A DNA stretch of 64,000 nt, from the NCBI RefSeq assembly GCF_015207005.2, contig NZ_JADEXS020000001.1, positions 7,401,001-7,465,000 of the forward strand, given 5' to 3'. Of this stretch, positions 1-7,699 are shown one piece after another; position 1 is the stretch's first letter; every line of letters starts with the position of its first letter. The translations under genes and the position numbers were made by a program. The stretch comes from Desmonostoc muscorum LEGE 12446. GTDB lineage: Bacteria; Cyanobacteriota; Cyanobacteriia; Cyanobacteriales; Nostocaceae. The notes beneath the pieces are model-generated. The model was not told the DNA's origin. It saw only the letters and a list, made by a program, of their open reading frames with translations, and searched no databases.

Positions 1-746
1 ACGCTACTTTCGTGCAAACTCTAGAAGAACGTCGAGCCTTCTTTAAAAAAATGGGCGCCACAGCTACCGACCATAGTGCAGCAACACCTTATACCGAACG
101 CCTTACCCACCAGGAAGCAGAAGCCATCTTTGCTAGAGCATTAGCTAATAAGCTAAATCCCGGTGATGCAGAGCGTTTTACTGGGCATATGTTCACGGAA
201 ATGGCTCGAATGAGTGTAGAAGATGGTCTGGTGATGCAAATGCATTGCGGTATTATGCGTAATCATAATTCGTCTGTCTTTGAGCAGTTTGGGTCAGATA
301 AAGGTGCTGATATTCCCTTGAAGATAGAGTGGACGGAAAATTTGCATCCGTTGTTGACAGCCTACGGTAATCACCAAAACTTTCACTTAATCCTGTTTGG
401 ATTAGATGAAAGCACTTATAGCCGCGAACTAGCTCCCTTAGCCGGTCATTATCCCGCAGTACTGCTGGGGCCGCCCTGGTGGTTTCACGACAGCATCAAT
501 GGCATGGAACGATACTTCAATCAGGTGATGGAAACCGCTGGACTTTATAATACCGCCGGCTTTAATGATGATACACGGGCTTTTGTTTCCATTCCTGCCC
601 GCCACACTGTTTGGCGACGTGTAGCTTGTAACTGGTTAGCGGGATTGGTAACACGCGGGTTAATTGAGGAAGAAGAAGGCTATGAAATGGCTCATGCTTT
701 AGCTTACGACCTCGCCAAGGTTGCTTACAAATTAGACGTTTCTTGA
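1..746 (+). CDS. uxaC: Glucuronate isomerase (UxaC), 3' part only
   Basis: UxaC isomerises D-glucuronate to D-fructuronate (and galacturonate to tagaturonate) in hexuronate breakdown in the cytosol. The visible ~245 residues match the C-terminal half of the family: an HCG-x-MRNHN segment, the GPPWWFHDS block and the DDTRAF-x-SIPARH block that precedes the conserved RR-x-x-CNWL helix. The frame stays open to the first base of the window, and full-length UxaC is about 470 residues, so the gene is cut by the window edge; the GTG at 12 is not the true start. The TGA stop (744-746) is the first part of a 21-bp tandem array. A UxuB-type reductase follows, which supports the assignment. Confidence 0.9.
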   Translation, partial: ATFVQTLEERRAFFKKMGATATDHSAATPYTERLTHQEAEAIFARALANKLNPGDAERFTGHMFTEMARMSVEDGLVMQMHCGIMRNHNSSVFEQFGSDKGADIPLKIEWTENLHPLLTAYGNHQNFHLILFGLDESTYSRELAPLAGHYPAVLLGPPWWFHDSINGMERYFNQVMETAGLYNTAGFNDDTRAFVSIPARHTVWRRVACNWLAGLVTRGLIEEEEGYEMAHALAYDLAKVAYKLDVS

Positions 747-920
747 CCTGCACCTTAGTTGCATTGACCTGCACCTTTGATGCATCGACCTGCACCTTAG
801 TTGCATCGACCTGCACCTTAGTTGCATCGACCTGCACCTTAGTTGCATCGACCTGCACCTTAGTTGCATCGACCTGCACCTTAGTTGCATCGACCTGCAC
901 CTTAGTTGCATCGACCTGCA
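743..920. repeat. 21-bp tandem repeat array (8.5 units) overlapping the uxaC stop
   Basis: Eight complete 21-bp units plus a 10-bp partial one occur in phase at 743, 764, 785, 806, 827, 848, 869, 890 and 911. The consensus core is CGACCTGCACCTTAGTTGCA; the first two units carry TTGACC and one has TTTGATG. Because 21 is a multiple of three, the array stays open in several frames on both strands, but those frames are repetitive and have no recognisable protein. It starts exactly at the uxaC stop codon and separates uxaC from the next gene. Confidence 0.95.
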
Positions 921-987
921 AAAATTAACCCACCGTTGATGAAATCAAGATTGTGTCTTAACAAAGTACTAAACAGAGGAATTATCA

Positions 988-1842
988 ATGCCAAACTTAT
1001 TGAATAAATCAGATTTGATTTTGCATCAACTTTTTAGCCTCAAAGACCAAGTAGCAGTAGTCACCGGTGGTTCTGGTGTGCTTGGTGGGGCGATGGCGCG
1101 GGGTTTAGCCCTTGCGGGAGCGCGAATAGTGGTTCTCGGCCGCAATGAAGCACGGGCGGATGCAGTTGTAGCTGATATTACCGCTAATGGTGGGGAAAGT
1201 ATGGTGGTGCTGGCAGATGTTGGCGATCGCTCCCAATTAGAAATAGCCAGACACGCTATTTTAAAGCATTGGGGTAAGATAGACATCCTGGTAAACGCCG
1301 CTGGTGGTAATATTCCAGCTGCCACAATTACAGCTGACGCTACTTTTTTTGATATGCCGCACGTAGCATTTGAGCAAGTAGTTAGTCTCAATTTGGTGGG
1401 TACTTTACTACCCAGCCAGGTTTTTGGTCAAGCGATGGTGGAAAGAAATCAACCCCAAGGTTGCATTGTGAATATTTCTTCCATGTCTGCTATCCGGGCG
1501 ATTAGTCGGGTGGTTGGTTACTCAGCGGCGAAAGCAGCCATAGATAACTTTACTCGTTGGCTAGCAGTGGAACTCGCTCAAAAATATGGGGACGGGTTGC
1601 GAGTAAATGCGATCGCCCCAGGTTTTTTTATTGGCGAACAAAATCGAGATTTACTTTTAAATCCAGATGGTAGTTTAAGCGATCGTGGACAAAAAATCAT
1701 TGCTCATACCCCAGCTGGGCGTTTTGGAGAACCCCAGGAATTACTTAGTACCTTGATTTGGTTATGCAGTTCTGGTTCTAGTTTCGTCAACGGGGTAGTT
1801 GTACCAGTAGACGGTGGATTTAGCATCTACAGCGGAGTTTAG
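988..1842 (+). CDS. SDR oxidoreductase, UxuB/YjmF-type D-mannonate (fructuronate) reductase
   Basis: This is a classical short-chain dehydrogenase of 284 residues. Visible features are the nucleotide-binding TGGSGVLG loop at about 27-33, the NAAGG motif at 103-107, a catalytic serine near 164, and YSAAK with Tyr178 and Lys182. Long N-terminal and substrate-loop segments (…FFIGEQNRDLLL…) resemble the Bacillus YjmF/UxuB group, which reduces D-fructuronate to D-mannonate with NAD(P)H. That fits its place after uxaC, whose product is fructuronate. An AGAGGAATT ribosome-binding stretch precedes the ATG. Only 2 bp separate it from the next gene, so the two are very probably cotranscribed. The substrate is inferred from context; the SDR family call itself is firm. 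Confidence 0.8.
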   Translation: MPNLLNKSDLILHQLFSLKDQVAVVTGGSGVLGGAMARGLALAGARIVVLGRNEARADAVVADITANGGESMVVLADVGDRSQLEIARHAILKHWGKIDILVNAAGGNIPAATITADATFFDMPHVAFEQVVSLNLVGTLLPSQVFGQAMVERNQPQGCIVNISSMSAIRAISRVVGYSAAKAAIDNFTRWLAVELAQKYGDGLRVNAIAPGFFIGEQNRDLLLNPDGSLSDRGQKIIAHTPAGRFGEPQELLSTLIWLCSSGSSFVNGVVVPVDGGFSIYSGV

Positions 1843-1844
1843 AA

Positions 1845-3107
1845 ATGTATTCATTAGCCGTAACTAAAAATGGCACCCTTGCAGATGAGGAAGTTTGCCA
1901 ACTCGTTCATCAAGCTTTAGCAGATTCTAGATTTGATGGACAGCGCATCTTAGTATTAATTCCAGATGGAACCCGCACTGCTCCCATCCCGCAAATGTTT
2001 CGATTGCTGCATCAGGAGTTAAATCACAGAGTTGCTGCATTGGATTTTTTAATTGCTCTGGGTACACATAATCCCATGAGTGAGGAACAAATCAATCGTT
2101 TAGTTGGGGTAACACCAGAGGAGCGAGAGACAACTTTTAAAGGAGTTCACATCTTTAATCACCTTTGGCATCTACCAGAGACTTTTATTTCTTGTGGAGT
2201 AATTTCGGCTGCCGAGATAGCAGAAATTAGTAATGGAATGCTGCATCAGGAAGTTGACGTGCGTGTTAATAAGCTAGTAACAGAATATGATTTAATAATT
2301 ATTTGCGGTCCAGTCTTTCCCCACGAAGTTGTCGGATTTTCGGGCGGAAATAAATATTTTTTTCCAGGCATTAGTGGTCAGGAAGTAATTAATTTATCAC
2401 ATTGGTTGGGTGCTTTAATTACTTGTTATGAAATTATTGGTACACCAGGAATCACGCCAGTCCGACGCTTGATAAATCGAGCTGCTAATATGATTTCTAC
2501 CCCAAAACTGTGCTTAGCAATGGTGGTTGCACCAAAAACAAATCAGTTAGCTGGACTTTATATAGATAAACCTGAGTTAGCCTGGGAAGCTGCTGCAAAA
2601 TTGTCAGCCAAGCTGCATATTAAATATGTAGATAAGCCTTTTAAACAAGTGCTTTCAGTCATGCCCGAAATGTACGATGACATTTGGACGGCTGCTAAAG
2701 GAATGTACAAACTAGAGCCAGTAGTCGCCGATGGTGGAGAAGTAATTATCTATGCACCTCATATTACCGAATTTAGCTACACACACGGCGAAATATTAGC
2801 TGAAATTGGTTACCATGTGCGGGATTACTTTCTTAAACAATGGGATAAATTCCAAGGATATCCTGCGGGAGTTCTAGCCCATAGTACTCACTTGAAAGGT
2901 ATGGGCACTTTTGATTCTATAGAAGGAGAAAAAGCTCGAATTCGTGTGATTCTAGCTACTGGGATTTCTCCGGAACGTTGTGCTGCTCATAACTTGAACT
3001 ATCGCGATCCAGCGACGATTCAACTAACAGAATGGTCTTATCGAGAACATGAAGGTATTTTGCTTGTACCCAAGGCTGGCGAGATACTTTACCGTATCAA
3101 CAAGTAA
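1845..3107 (+). CDS. LarA-superfamily nickel-pincer racemase/epimerase
   Basis: The 420-residue protein matches the LarA (DUF2088) family, which uses a nickel-pincer nucleotide to racemise or epimerise 2-hydroxyacids. LarA landmarks are present: LGTHNP near 72-77, a catalytic-type His near 106, His160 in FPHEVVGFSGG, Lys170 (cofactor-anchoring position) in SGGNK, and His186. The 160/170/186 spacing equals that of His174/Lys184/His200 in the Lactobacillus enzyme. It follows the UxuB-type gene by 2 bp. Characterised LarA homologues include a D-gluconate 2-epimerase that yields D-mannonate, which would link gluconate to the product of the upstream reductase; this substrate is an inference. The cofactor genes larB, larC and larE are not in the window. 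Confidence 0.8.
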   Translation: MYSLAVTKNGTLADEEVCQLVHQALADSRFDGQRILVLIPDGTRTAPIPQMFRLLHQELNHRVAALDFLIALGTHNPMSEEQINRLVGVTPEERETTFKGVHIFNHLWHLPETFISCGVISAAEIAEISNGMLHQEVDVRVNKLVTEYDLIIICGPVFPHEVVGFSGGNKYFFPGISGQEVINLSHWLGALITCYEIIGTPGITPVRRLINRAANMISTPKLCLAMVVAPKTNQLAGLYIDKPELAWEAAAKLSAKLHIKYVDKPFKQVLSVMPEMYDDIWTAAKGMYKLEPVVADGGEVIIYAPHITEFSYTHGEILAEIGYHVRDYFLKQWDKFQGYPAGVLAHSTHLKGMGTFDSIEGEKARIRVILATGISPERCAAHNLNYRDPATIQLTEWSYREHEGILLVPKAGEILYRINK

Positions 3108-3110
3108 TAC

Positions 3111-3244
3111 TATAGCAATCCGATTTGATTTCTGAATGACTCGTAGAGGTAAGGGACTGGGGATTGGGGATTGGGGACTGGGGACTGGGAAGGAGGAATA
3201 AAGGTGTACTGAGTTTTGTTCAAAAATCAAATATGAGTCCTATA
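3111..3244. mobile_element. MITE-like element, family A (copy 1, 134 bp)
   Basis: The element runs from TATAGCAATCCGATTTGATT to a terminus reading …CAAATATGAGTCCTATA, so both ends are related imperfect inverted repeats starting TATAG. A near-identical copy lies in the opposite orientation at 50633-50759. The centre is a run of GGGGACT/GGGGATT heptamers. It has no coding capacity. The mobile nature is inferred from the discrete, duplicated boundaries. Confidence 0.75.
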
Positions 3245-3285
3245 GCAGGACTACTATTTGATTTTTGAACAAATACTCGAATATT

Positions 3286-3663
3286 GTGTTGGAGTACCCA
3301 AATACTGTGTTGGAGTACCCGAATATTGTGTTGGAGTACCCAAATACTGTGTTGGAGTACCCGAATACTGTGTTGGAGTACCCAAATACTGTGTTGGAGT
3401 ACCCGAATATTGTGTTGGAGTACCCAAATACTGTGTTGGAGTACCCAAATACTGTGTTGGAGTACCCAAACACTGTGTTGGAGTACCCAAACACTGTGTT
3501 CAAGTACCCAAATACTGTGTTGGAGTACCCAAACACTGTGTTGGAGTACCCAAATACTGTGTTGGAGTACCCAAACACTGTGTTGGAGTACCCAAACACT
3601 GTGTTCAAGTACCCAAACACTGTGTTCAAGTACCCGAATATTGTGTTGGAGTACCTGAATAGG
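3286..3663. repeat. 21-bp tandem repeat array (18 units)
   Basis: Eighteen units of 21 bp run without interruption; the consensus begins GTGTTGGAGTACCCAAATAC. Variants alternate (CCAAATACT, CCGAATATT, CCAAACACT, and TTCAAGTACC in place of TTGGAGTACC). Just upstream, 3241-3275 resembles the left end of the family A element at 10925, so the array may have expanded inside such an element. It is open in several frames on both strands because of its period; these frames show no protein family and are not called as genes. Confidence 0.95.
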
Positions 3664-3690
3664 CTATATTTATTTACTAGGAAAACTGTC

Positions 3691-3890
3691 GGTAAAGCAG
3701 GTGGTTTAAGTTTGGCGATCGCCCAGCAAATTATAGTAGAAAACACGGCGTCACTCTAGATGTTAATTCTACGCTAGTGAGGGAACAAATTTACTATTCT
3801 CATATTGATTTTGATTCACACTTGGGATTAAGACAGGGCGATGGTACTGTCACTATTTTTCAGCCTTGGACAGACGCCGAGATATTTTAA
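3691..3890 (+). pseudogene. Remnant of a histidine-kinase ATPase domain C-terminus
   Basis: The translation GKAGGLSLAIAQQI, then (after a one-base frame change near 3740) KHGVTLDVNSTL, matches the last part of HATPase_c domains (G2 box GLSLAIAQQIVE-KHGG followed by L-x-VNS-x-LG). The frame then continues through DSHLGLRQGDGTVTIFQPW to a stop at 3888-3890, a part I do not recognise. No start, phosphoacceptor or N box remains. The repeat array immediately upstream appears to have replaced or separated the rest of the gene. This is a fragment call from residue similarity only. Confidence 0.45.
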
Positions 3891-3964
3891 TCAAAAGTTA
3901 AAGTGCATTTAAAGAAGTAAATTTACTAATATAGTAGAAGAGTGTTTTTTACCATCTAATTGAT

Positions 3965-4462
3965 ATGCGCTTGTCTATCATTATCAGTGTCGGCTTGTTG
4001 CTATTTCCAGGTCTCAATCTACCAGTAATGTCTCAACCTCCCATAGAGATAGCACAATCGGCAGCGAGTCATAACTTGAATAACAGACGGTTATATTTTA
4101 ATCGCCGTTTGTGGGAAAAGCAAAATATTTCCAACTATCGTTATACATTTAGTAACGGTTGCTTTTGTATCCCAGATGCTAGAGGCCCAGTAATCATTGA
4201 AGTACGTAATGGGAAAAAACCGTTAATCACTTCTGTAGCTACAGGCCAACCAGTTGAAAATCCAGAATTCTTTGACAAATACAACACAATTCCTAAGCTT
4301 TTTAATGTGATTCAGGATGCTATCAATCGTCAAGCTTCCAGCCTGGATGTAAACTACAATCCTAAACTCGGCTATCCAACCCAAATTAATGTCGATTACA
4401 ACGCTCAAATAGCTGATGAAGAAATATATCTGACCATTGAGAATTTTGAAGAAATTAAATAA
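3965..4462 (+). CDS. Secreted DUF6174 protein
   Basis: The 165-residue protein has an N-terminal hydrophobic signal sequence (IIISVGLLLFPGLNLPV) with a probable cleavage after VMSQ. The mature part matches the DUF6174 pattern: a Y-x-YTFSNGCFC motif near 58-67, a V-x-NGKK strand, and a C-terminal Y-NPKLGYPTQINVDY-…-DEE segment. The function of the family is unknown; in cyanobacteria these are small exported proteins. It sits alone between a pseudogene remnant and a transposon, with no cotranscribed neighbour. Confidence 0.65.
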   Translation: MRLSIIISVGLLLFPGLNLPVMSQPPIEIAQSAASHNLNNRRLYFNRRLWEKQNISNYRYTFSNGCFCIPDARGPVIIEVRNGKKPLITSVATGQPVENPEFFDKYNTIPKLFNVIQDAINRQASSLDVNYNPKLGYPTQINVDYNAQIADEEIYLTIENFEEIK

Positions 4463-4556
4463 ATTCTCAGCTGATTATTGCTCAGTATATAGCCAGGACT
4501 TACGCAACTGGCACAAATAGCGGGCAGGGCGCAGCCCTGACAGGCGACAATTTAAA

Positions 4557-5378
4557 TCAAACCAAGCACATAAGAATACTTGGGCGTTTCAGTTGCTGAA
4601 TTAAATAATTAGAAAGCAAGTTATGCTTGATTTGATAAATAGTTTGACCAGTTGTATAGGCTAAATTCTTTAACCTAACCCAAACTAACATTGCACAAGC
4701 GATATGATTTCTTTGAAGCCTAGCTTTCCGACATTGGCAAAATTCAATCCCAGTTAATTGTTTAATTTCTCTGTGAAACTCCTCGATTTTCCAACGAATT
4801 TTACACACCTCTTGTACAACATCCGTGGAACTTTGAGATAAATCGTTAGTTGCGACATAATCCGTTCTGTTGGTAGAAACAGTAACCCGGAATAGTTTCA
4901 CTTTTTTATTAGCTGGGAACCCTTTAATTTTGATTATCTTACCACAATCTAATTCTTCTTGACTCCATTCTAATAATTCAATACGTTTATATTTTGCTTG
5001 ACCAAATGTATCATCAACTAACCGATTGTCTTTTAAAGGGCAATAATAAATTTTGTCTAAGCTATCAATATATAGCATTAAACTGTGTACCGCATACCAT
5101 GTATCCATCAAAACAGTATCAAATGGTAAAAGCTTATGATACACAAGGCTTTGGAGCATGTCTTTCACATGGTCTATCTTGGTTTTGCCATCGACATCAG
5201 GATTAAAAATTCGATAATCTATGACCCAAAATCTTTGAAGTGTAGGGTTGACATACACGCAGCTAACTACGCCAATGCCTTTAAGGACACCATGCTCATT
5301 ACCACTATATTGTCTTCTGACTATTTCTATTTCTTCAGAATACCTTTTATCTAATACCAATTTAATATGAAGCTGCAT
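4557..5378 (-). pseudogene. C-terminal fragment of IS4-superfamily transposase
   Basis: Genuine transposase sequence starts at LDKRYS (near 5351); the few residues before it come from the inserted IS630 terminus. The fragment carries the RRQYSGN block, the second catalytic Asp in VLMDTWYA, and the catalytic Glu in WKIEEFHREIKQLTG, followed by a conserved CQCRKAR segment. These are features of a DDE transposase common in cyanobacteria. The first catalytic Asp lies on the N-terminal fragment at 6448-6708. Excising the IS630 element and one target copy rejoins the halves in frame as DDSI-LDKRYS. Confidence 0.85.
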
Positions 5379-5856
5379 AGAAAAGAGCTTCTAAAATAAA
5401 GTTATAAGAAGAGATGGAAATCACCTGTTCAGATGTTAATTGCTCGAACAATTGTTGTAGGCGAGTGCGTAAGTCTTGCAAGTCAGAAAACAGTTCATTC
5501 TTGAGAGATTTTTTGAGAAACTGCCACAGCCTTTCAATGGGATTAAGCTCAGGAGCATGAGGTGGTTGCAGCAGGGGAATAATATTTTCAGGCCAATTAA
5601 TCGCACTACTGATATGAGCAGGAGCTTGGTCTATTTGTAAAATTGCATAATCTGAACCTAATTGTTGCGATAACCAGTCTAAAAACTGTTGAAAATAGTC
5701 ACCATTGAGCTGCGGGTATTCTTGCTGAAAATGTTGTCCTGTTAATGGTTCAATTGCACCATAAATCCAAAAATTTTCTCTTTCCCATTTCACCGCTACA
5801 GTTGGTTTGACTCCAGGGGCCGTAATTACTTTTCCCGTTAAAGTTTTTAATCCCAC
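5362..5856 (-). CDS. IS630-family transposase, catalytic part (ORF B)
   Basis: This is the DDE half of an IS630-type transposase. The frame is open upstream of the apparent GTG (5856) to about 5937 and encodes LCQDETRVGLKTL, giving the first Asp. The second Asp is in LQIDQAPAHIS and the Glu in PELNPIERLW. It is in the -1 frame relative to ORF A, and a run of eight A residues on the coding strand lies where the frames meet. Production as an A-B fusion by -1 frameshifting is therefore likely. No stop or missing catalytic residue was noticed. Confidence 0.85.
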   Translation of the reverse strand: MGLKTLTGKVITAPGVKPTVAVKWERENFWIYGAIEPLTGQHFQQEYPQLNGDYFQQFLDWLSQQLGSDYAILQIDQAPAHISSAINWPENIIPLLQPPHAPELNPIERLWQFLKKSLKNELFSDLQDLRTRLQQLFEQLTSEQVISISSYNFILEALFYAASY

Positions 5857-5912
5857 CCTGGTTTCATCCTGACACAGATAATGAATACACTTTCCTGGTG
5901 CTAGATGTTTTT

Positions 5913-6422
5913 CTAGCCTCTCGATAATGATACCGAGTTTTTTTTAAACTCAGATACTAACTTCTCATCCTGCTTATGGCTTTGCGGACGTGGTACTTTG
6001 AGTTTTGCTCCTAATTTATATCTCACTAACGCATATACTGTTGCATACTCTACTTCCAGCCCCTGTTCTTTTTTTAACCACTCCACTATTGCACCATAGC
6101 TACTAAAGCCTTTTCCTGTTTTTAACTCCTCTGTTAGTGCCGCGATCGCTACCTCATCAATTTTTCGTTTTGCTCCCGGAGCTTTTTTAATTTCTAATAA
6201 TTCATCTAGTCCACCGACTCTATATCTTTGTAACCACCTTGTGACAGTTGATGTATCTAGAGCCAAGCGTTTTCCAATTTCTTGCTGTTCATGAACCTGC
6301 CCGTTTTTTATCCACCACAGCATCATCAGTTTTTCTTTCTGGTTTCCTACGTTGGCTGTTTGTAGACGTTTCTTTAGTTCTGCTTCGCTTTCTGCAATTT
6401 CAATCTTAAAAGGGCGGCTCAT
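5913..6422 (-). CDS. IS630-family transposase, DNA-binding part (ORF A)
   Basis: The 169-residue protein has tandem helix-turn-helix domains. One lies around residues 30-75 (KLMMLWWIKNGQVHEQQEIG followed by LDTSTVTRWLQRYR); a second, winged-helix type lies around 95-140 (LTEELKTGKGFSSYGAIVEWL). It binds the IS termini. It ends at 5913, just after the slippery A8 tract at 5938-5945 that links it to ORF B. It starts with the ATG near the right IS end. Confidence 0.85.
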   Translation of the reverse strand: MSRPFKIEIAESEAELKKRLQTANVGNQKEKLMMLWWIKNGQVHEQQEIGKRLALDTSTVTRWLQRYRVGGLDELLEIKKAPGAKRKIDEVAIAALTEELKTGKGFSSYGAIVEWLKKEQGLEVEYATVYALVRYKLGAKLKVPRPQSHKQDEKLVSEFKKNSVSLSRG

Positions 6423-6447
6423 GCTTATTTTTATTTATCCAGTTTAT

Positions 6448-6708
6448 TCACTCTATTATATGCAGCTTCATATAAAATTGGTATAAAATGCTATCATCAA
6501 ATATTATGTAACCATTGTCATCAGGCTCAACTACCTCTTTCACGTTATCCCATAGTAAACGAGGTGTTAATTTTTCTCTTTTCAAATAATAGTTAATTGT
6601 ATCATGGCTAATACTCTCTAAATGCTCTGCCAAATTGGTAATGGTATAATTAATTTGGCTACTAAGTAGATACTGGCAATAATCTAATTTAGTAAACTTC
6701 ATATTCAA
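6448..6708 (-). pseudogene. N-terminal fragment of IS4-superfamily transposase
   Basis: The ATG at 6708 begins MNMKFTKLDYCQYLLSSQ, and the fragment includes the helical N-terminal domain and the DNGYIIFDDSIL motif with the first catalytic Asp. The last residues (YQFYMKLHIIE) come from the inserted IS630 terminus. The remainder of the gene is at 4557-5378. Confidence 0.85.
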
Positions 6709-6860
6709 AAGTATTCGTTACAGTAGCCTGAGCAGCAGCCCAAAAATTTGGTGTGAAAAGGAACAATTTACATTTGTACTCTAGTTCATTTCATCTGCAT
6801 TTTTATAGTACTTTAGTACTATTTGTTAGCGATCGCATTGTGCCAGTTGCGTAAGTCCTG

Positions 6861-6966
6861 ATAGCGTTTCCTGACCTAATAAGGTACACCTGTAGGGGCA
6901 CGGCACTGCCGTGCCCCTACGCCTAGCGATATCATGTTGTACCCCATGTGAATGGGAACCGCTATA
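6861..6966. repeat. Short inverted-repeat element, TATAGCG family (copy 1)
   Basis: It runs from ATAGCGTTTCCTGACC to GAACCGCTATA, with a central palindrome around GGGGCACGGCACTGCCGTGCCCC (inner part). A close copy is at 10815-10921 and a diverged one at 49705-49811. The first bases were duplicated when the IS at 4494-6860 inserted. Non-coding. Confidence 0.75.
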
Positions 6967-6992
6967 AAGGGAATAAAATTTGATACTGAGCT

Positions 6993-7028
6993 AAAAAGGC
7001 GATCGCAACTAGTTCGCCTTTTTTTTTT
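6993..7028. terminator. Terminator-like hairpin
   Basis: AAAAAGGCGA pairs with TCGCCTTTTT around a short loop, followed by a long T run on the plus strand. The loop side includes a HIP1 octamer. No intact plus-strand gene ends just upstream, so it may be left from an earlier gene or act on transcripts leaving the transposon. Confidence 0.5.
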
Positions 7029-7195
7029 ATTGCATACATTATATTCAAGGCTAATACAGATATCTGAAAGTAAAACTTTTACTCCAAAAGTACGGTAACT
7101 ACAAAAATTTATTTGAGGTAAAATATACAACAATGTTGCAAACAACTCCGATCTGTGTTGCAAATTGTTTACTTTTGATTCAGAAGTTAAGAAAA

Positions 7196-7699
7196 ATGGC
7201 TTCGTACTTTTTGATAATACCGTGTGCTTGTTTAATCGCCAGCTATTTTGCTTTAAAAAAAATTAATAGTGAAATTTCACATTTGGTGGCTGTATTTGCA
7301 GTCATCAGCTTAATTTTGGGTTTAATTTTCGCTCCTTGGCAGATGTTACTTTTACTATTAATTCCTGTGATTATTAGCACAACCTCTGAATACTCCACAA
7401 GTAAGGGCGTCAGCGAAAAAATAGAATTTCCCCAACAGCCAGTTTGCGAATCGGAAGCAGATTGTAACTTGATTTACCGTGGGGTTTCCTATCGTGCTGA
7501 CCCCAATGGCAAATTAGATCAAGTCACTACACCAGGAGTAACATATAAATTGAGCTTTAGGGGAAGCACTTATTTTATTTGTGCTAATTCAAATATAGAA
7601 TCCACTGGAGTGACTACACCAGGAGTAACCCATAAATTGAGCTTTAGGGGAAGCACTTATTGTGTAAATAAAACTGCACACAAAGAAATTGAATCGTAA
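7196..7699 (+). CDS. Membrane-anchored DUF4278 protein
   Basis: The start chosen is the ATG giving MASYFLIIPC; an ATG at 7133 in the same frame would add 21 residues and is possible. Two adjacent hydrophobic segments (about residues 2-18 and 27-60) form a membrane anchor. The rest carries DUF4278-type motifs: LIYRGVSY, then KLSFRGSTY twice. The last part is an internal duplication, since TTPGVT-(Y/H)-KLSFRGSTY occurs in two nearly identical copies 32 residues apart, also visible in the DNA. DUF4278 is a short cyanobacterial domain of unknown function. Confidence 0.65.
   Translation: MASYFLIIPCACLIASYFALKKINSEISHLVAVFAVISLILGLIFAPWQMLLLLLIPVIISTTSEYSTSKGVSEKIEFPQQPVCESEADCNLIYRGVSYRADPNGKLDQVTTPGVTYKLSFRGSTYFICANSNIESTGVTTPGVTHKLSFRGSTYCVNKTAHKEIES

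Larger units (their letters stand above)
5354..6483. mobile_element. IS630-family insertion sequence, about 1.13 kb
   Basis: Inverted termini read ATACCAATTT…ATATGAAGCTGCATA on the left and TATGCAGCTTCATAT…AAATTGGTA on the right. They are flanked by TA (5352-5353 and 6484-6485), the target dinucleotide typical of IS630/Tc1-mariner elements. Two overlapping minus-strand reading frames encode the transposase. The element interrupts the host IS transposase gene. Confidence 0.9.
4494..6860. mobile_element. IS4-superfamily (IS701-like) insertion sequence, interrupted
   Basis: The ends are perfect 23-bp inverted repeats beginning CAGGACTTACGCAACTGGCA at 4494 and ending with its complement at 6860. 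The flanks carry a 5-bp direct repeat, ATAGC (4489-4493 and 6861-6865), which marks the target duplication. The insert contains one minus-strand transposase gene split by an IS630-type element. The right flank continues as a TATAGCG…CGCTATA short element, so this IS landed in the end of that repeat. The split transposase makes it non-autonomous. Confidence 0.9.

Noticed and set aside
743..920. Possible CRISPR array
   Set aside because: Units are directly adjacent 21-mers without spacers. None of the three arrays in the window has unique spacers.
562..928. Open frames on both strands through the 743-920 array
   Set aside because: They exist only because the repeat period is a multiple of three. 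The translations are 7-residue repeats with no family, and the minus frame overlaps uxaC.
3240..3759. Five long frames on both strands through the 3286-3663 array
   Set aside because: They are repeat artefacts; every frame encodes only short perfect repeats. No start or ribosome site stands out.
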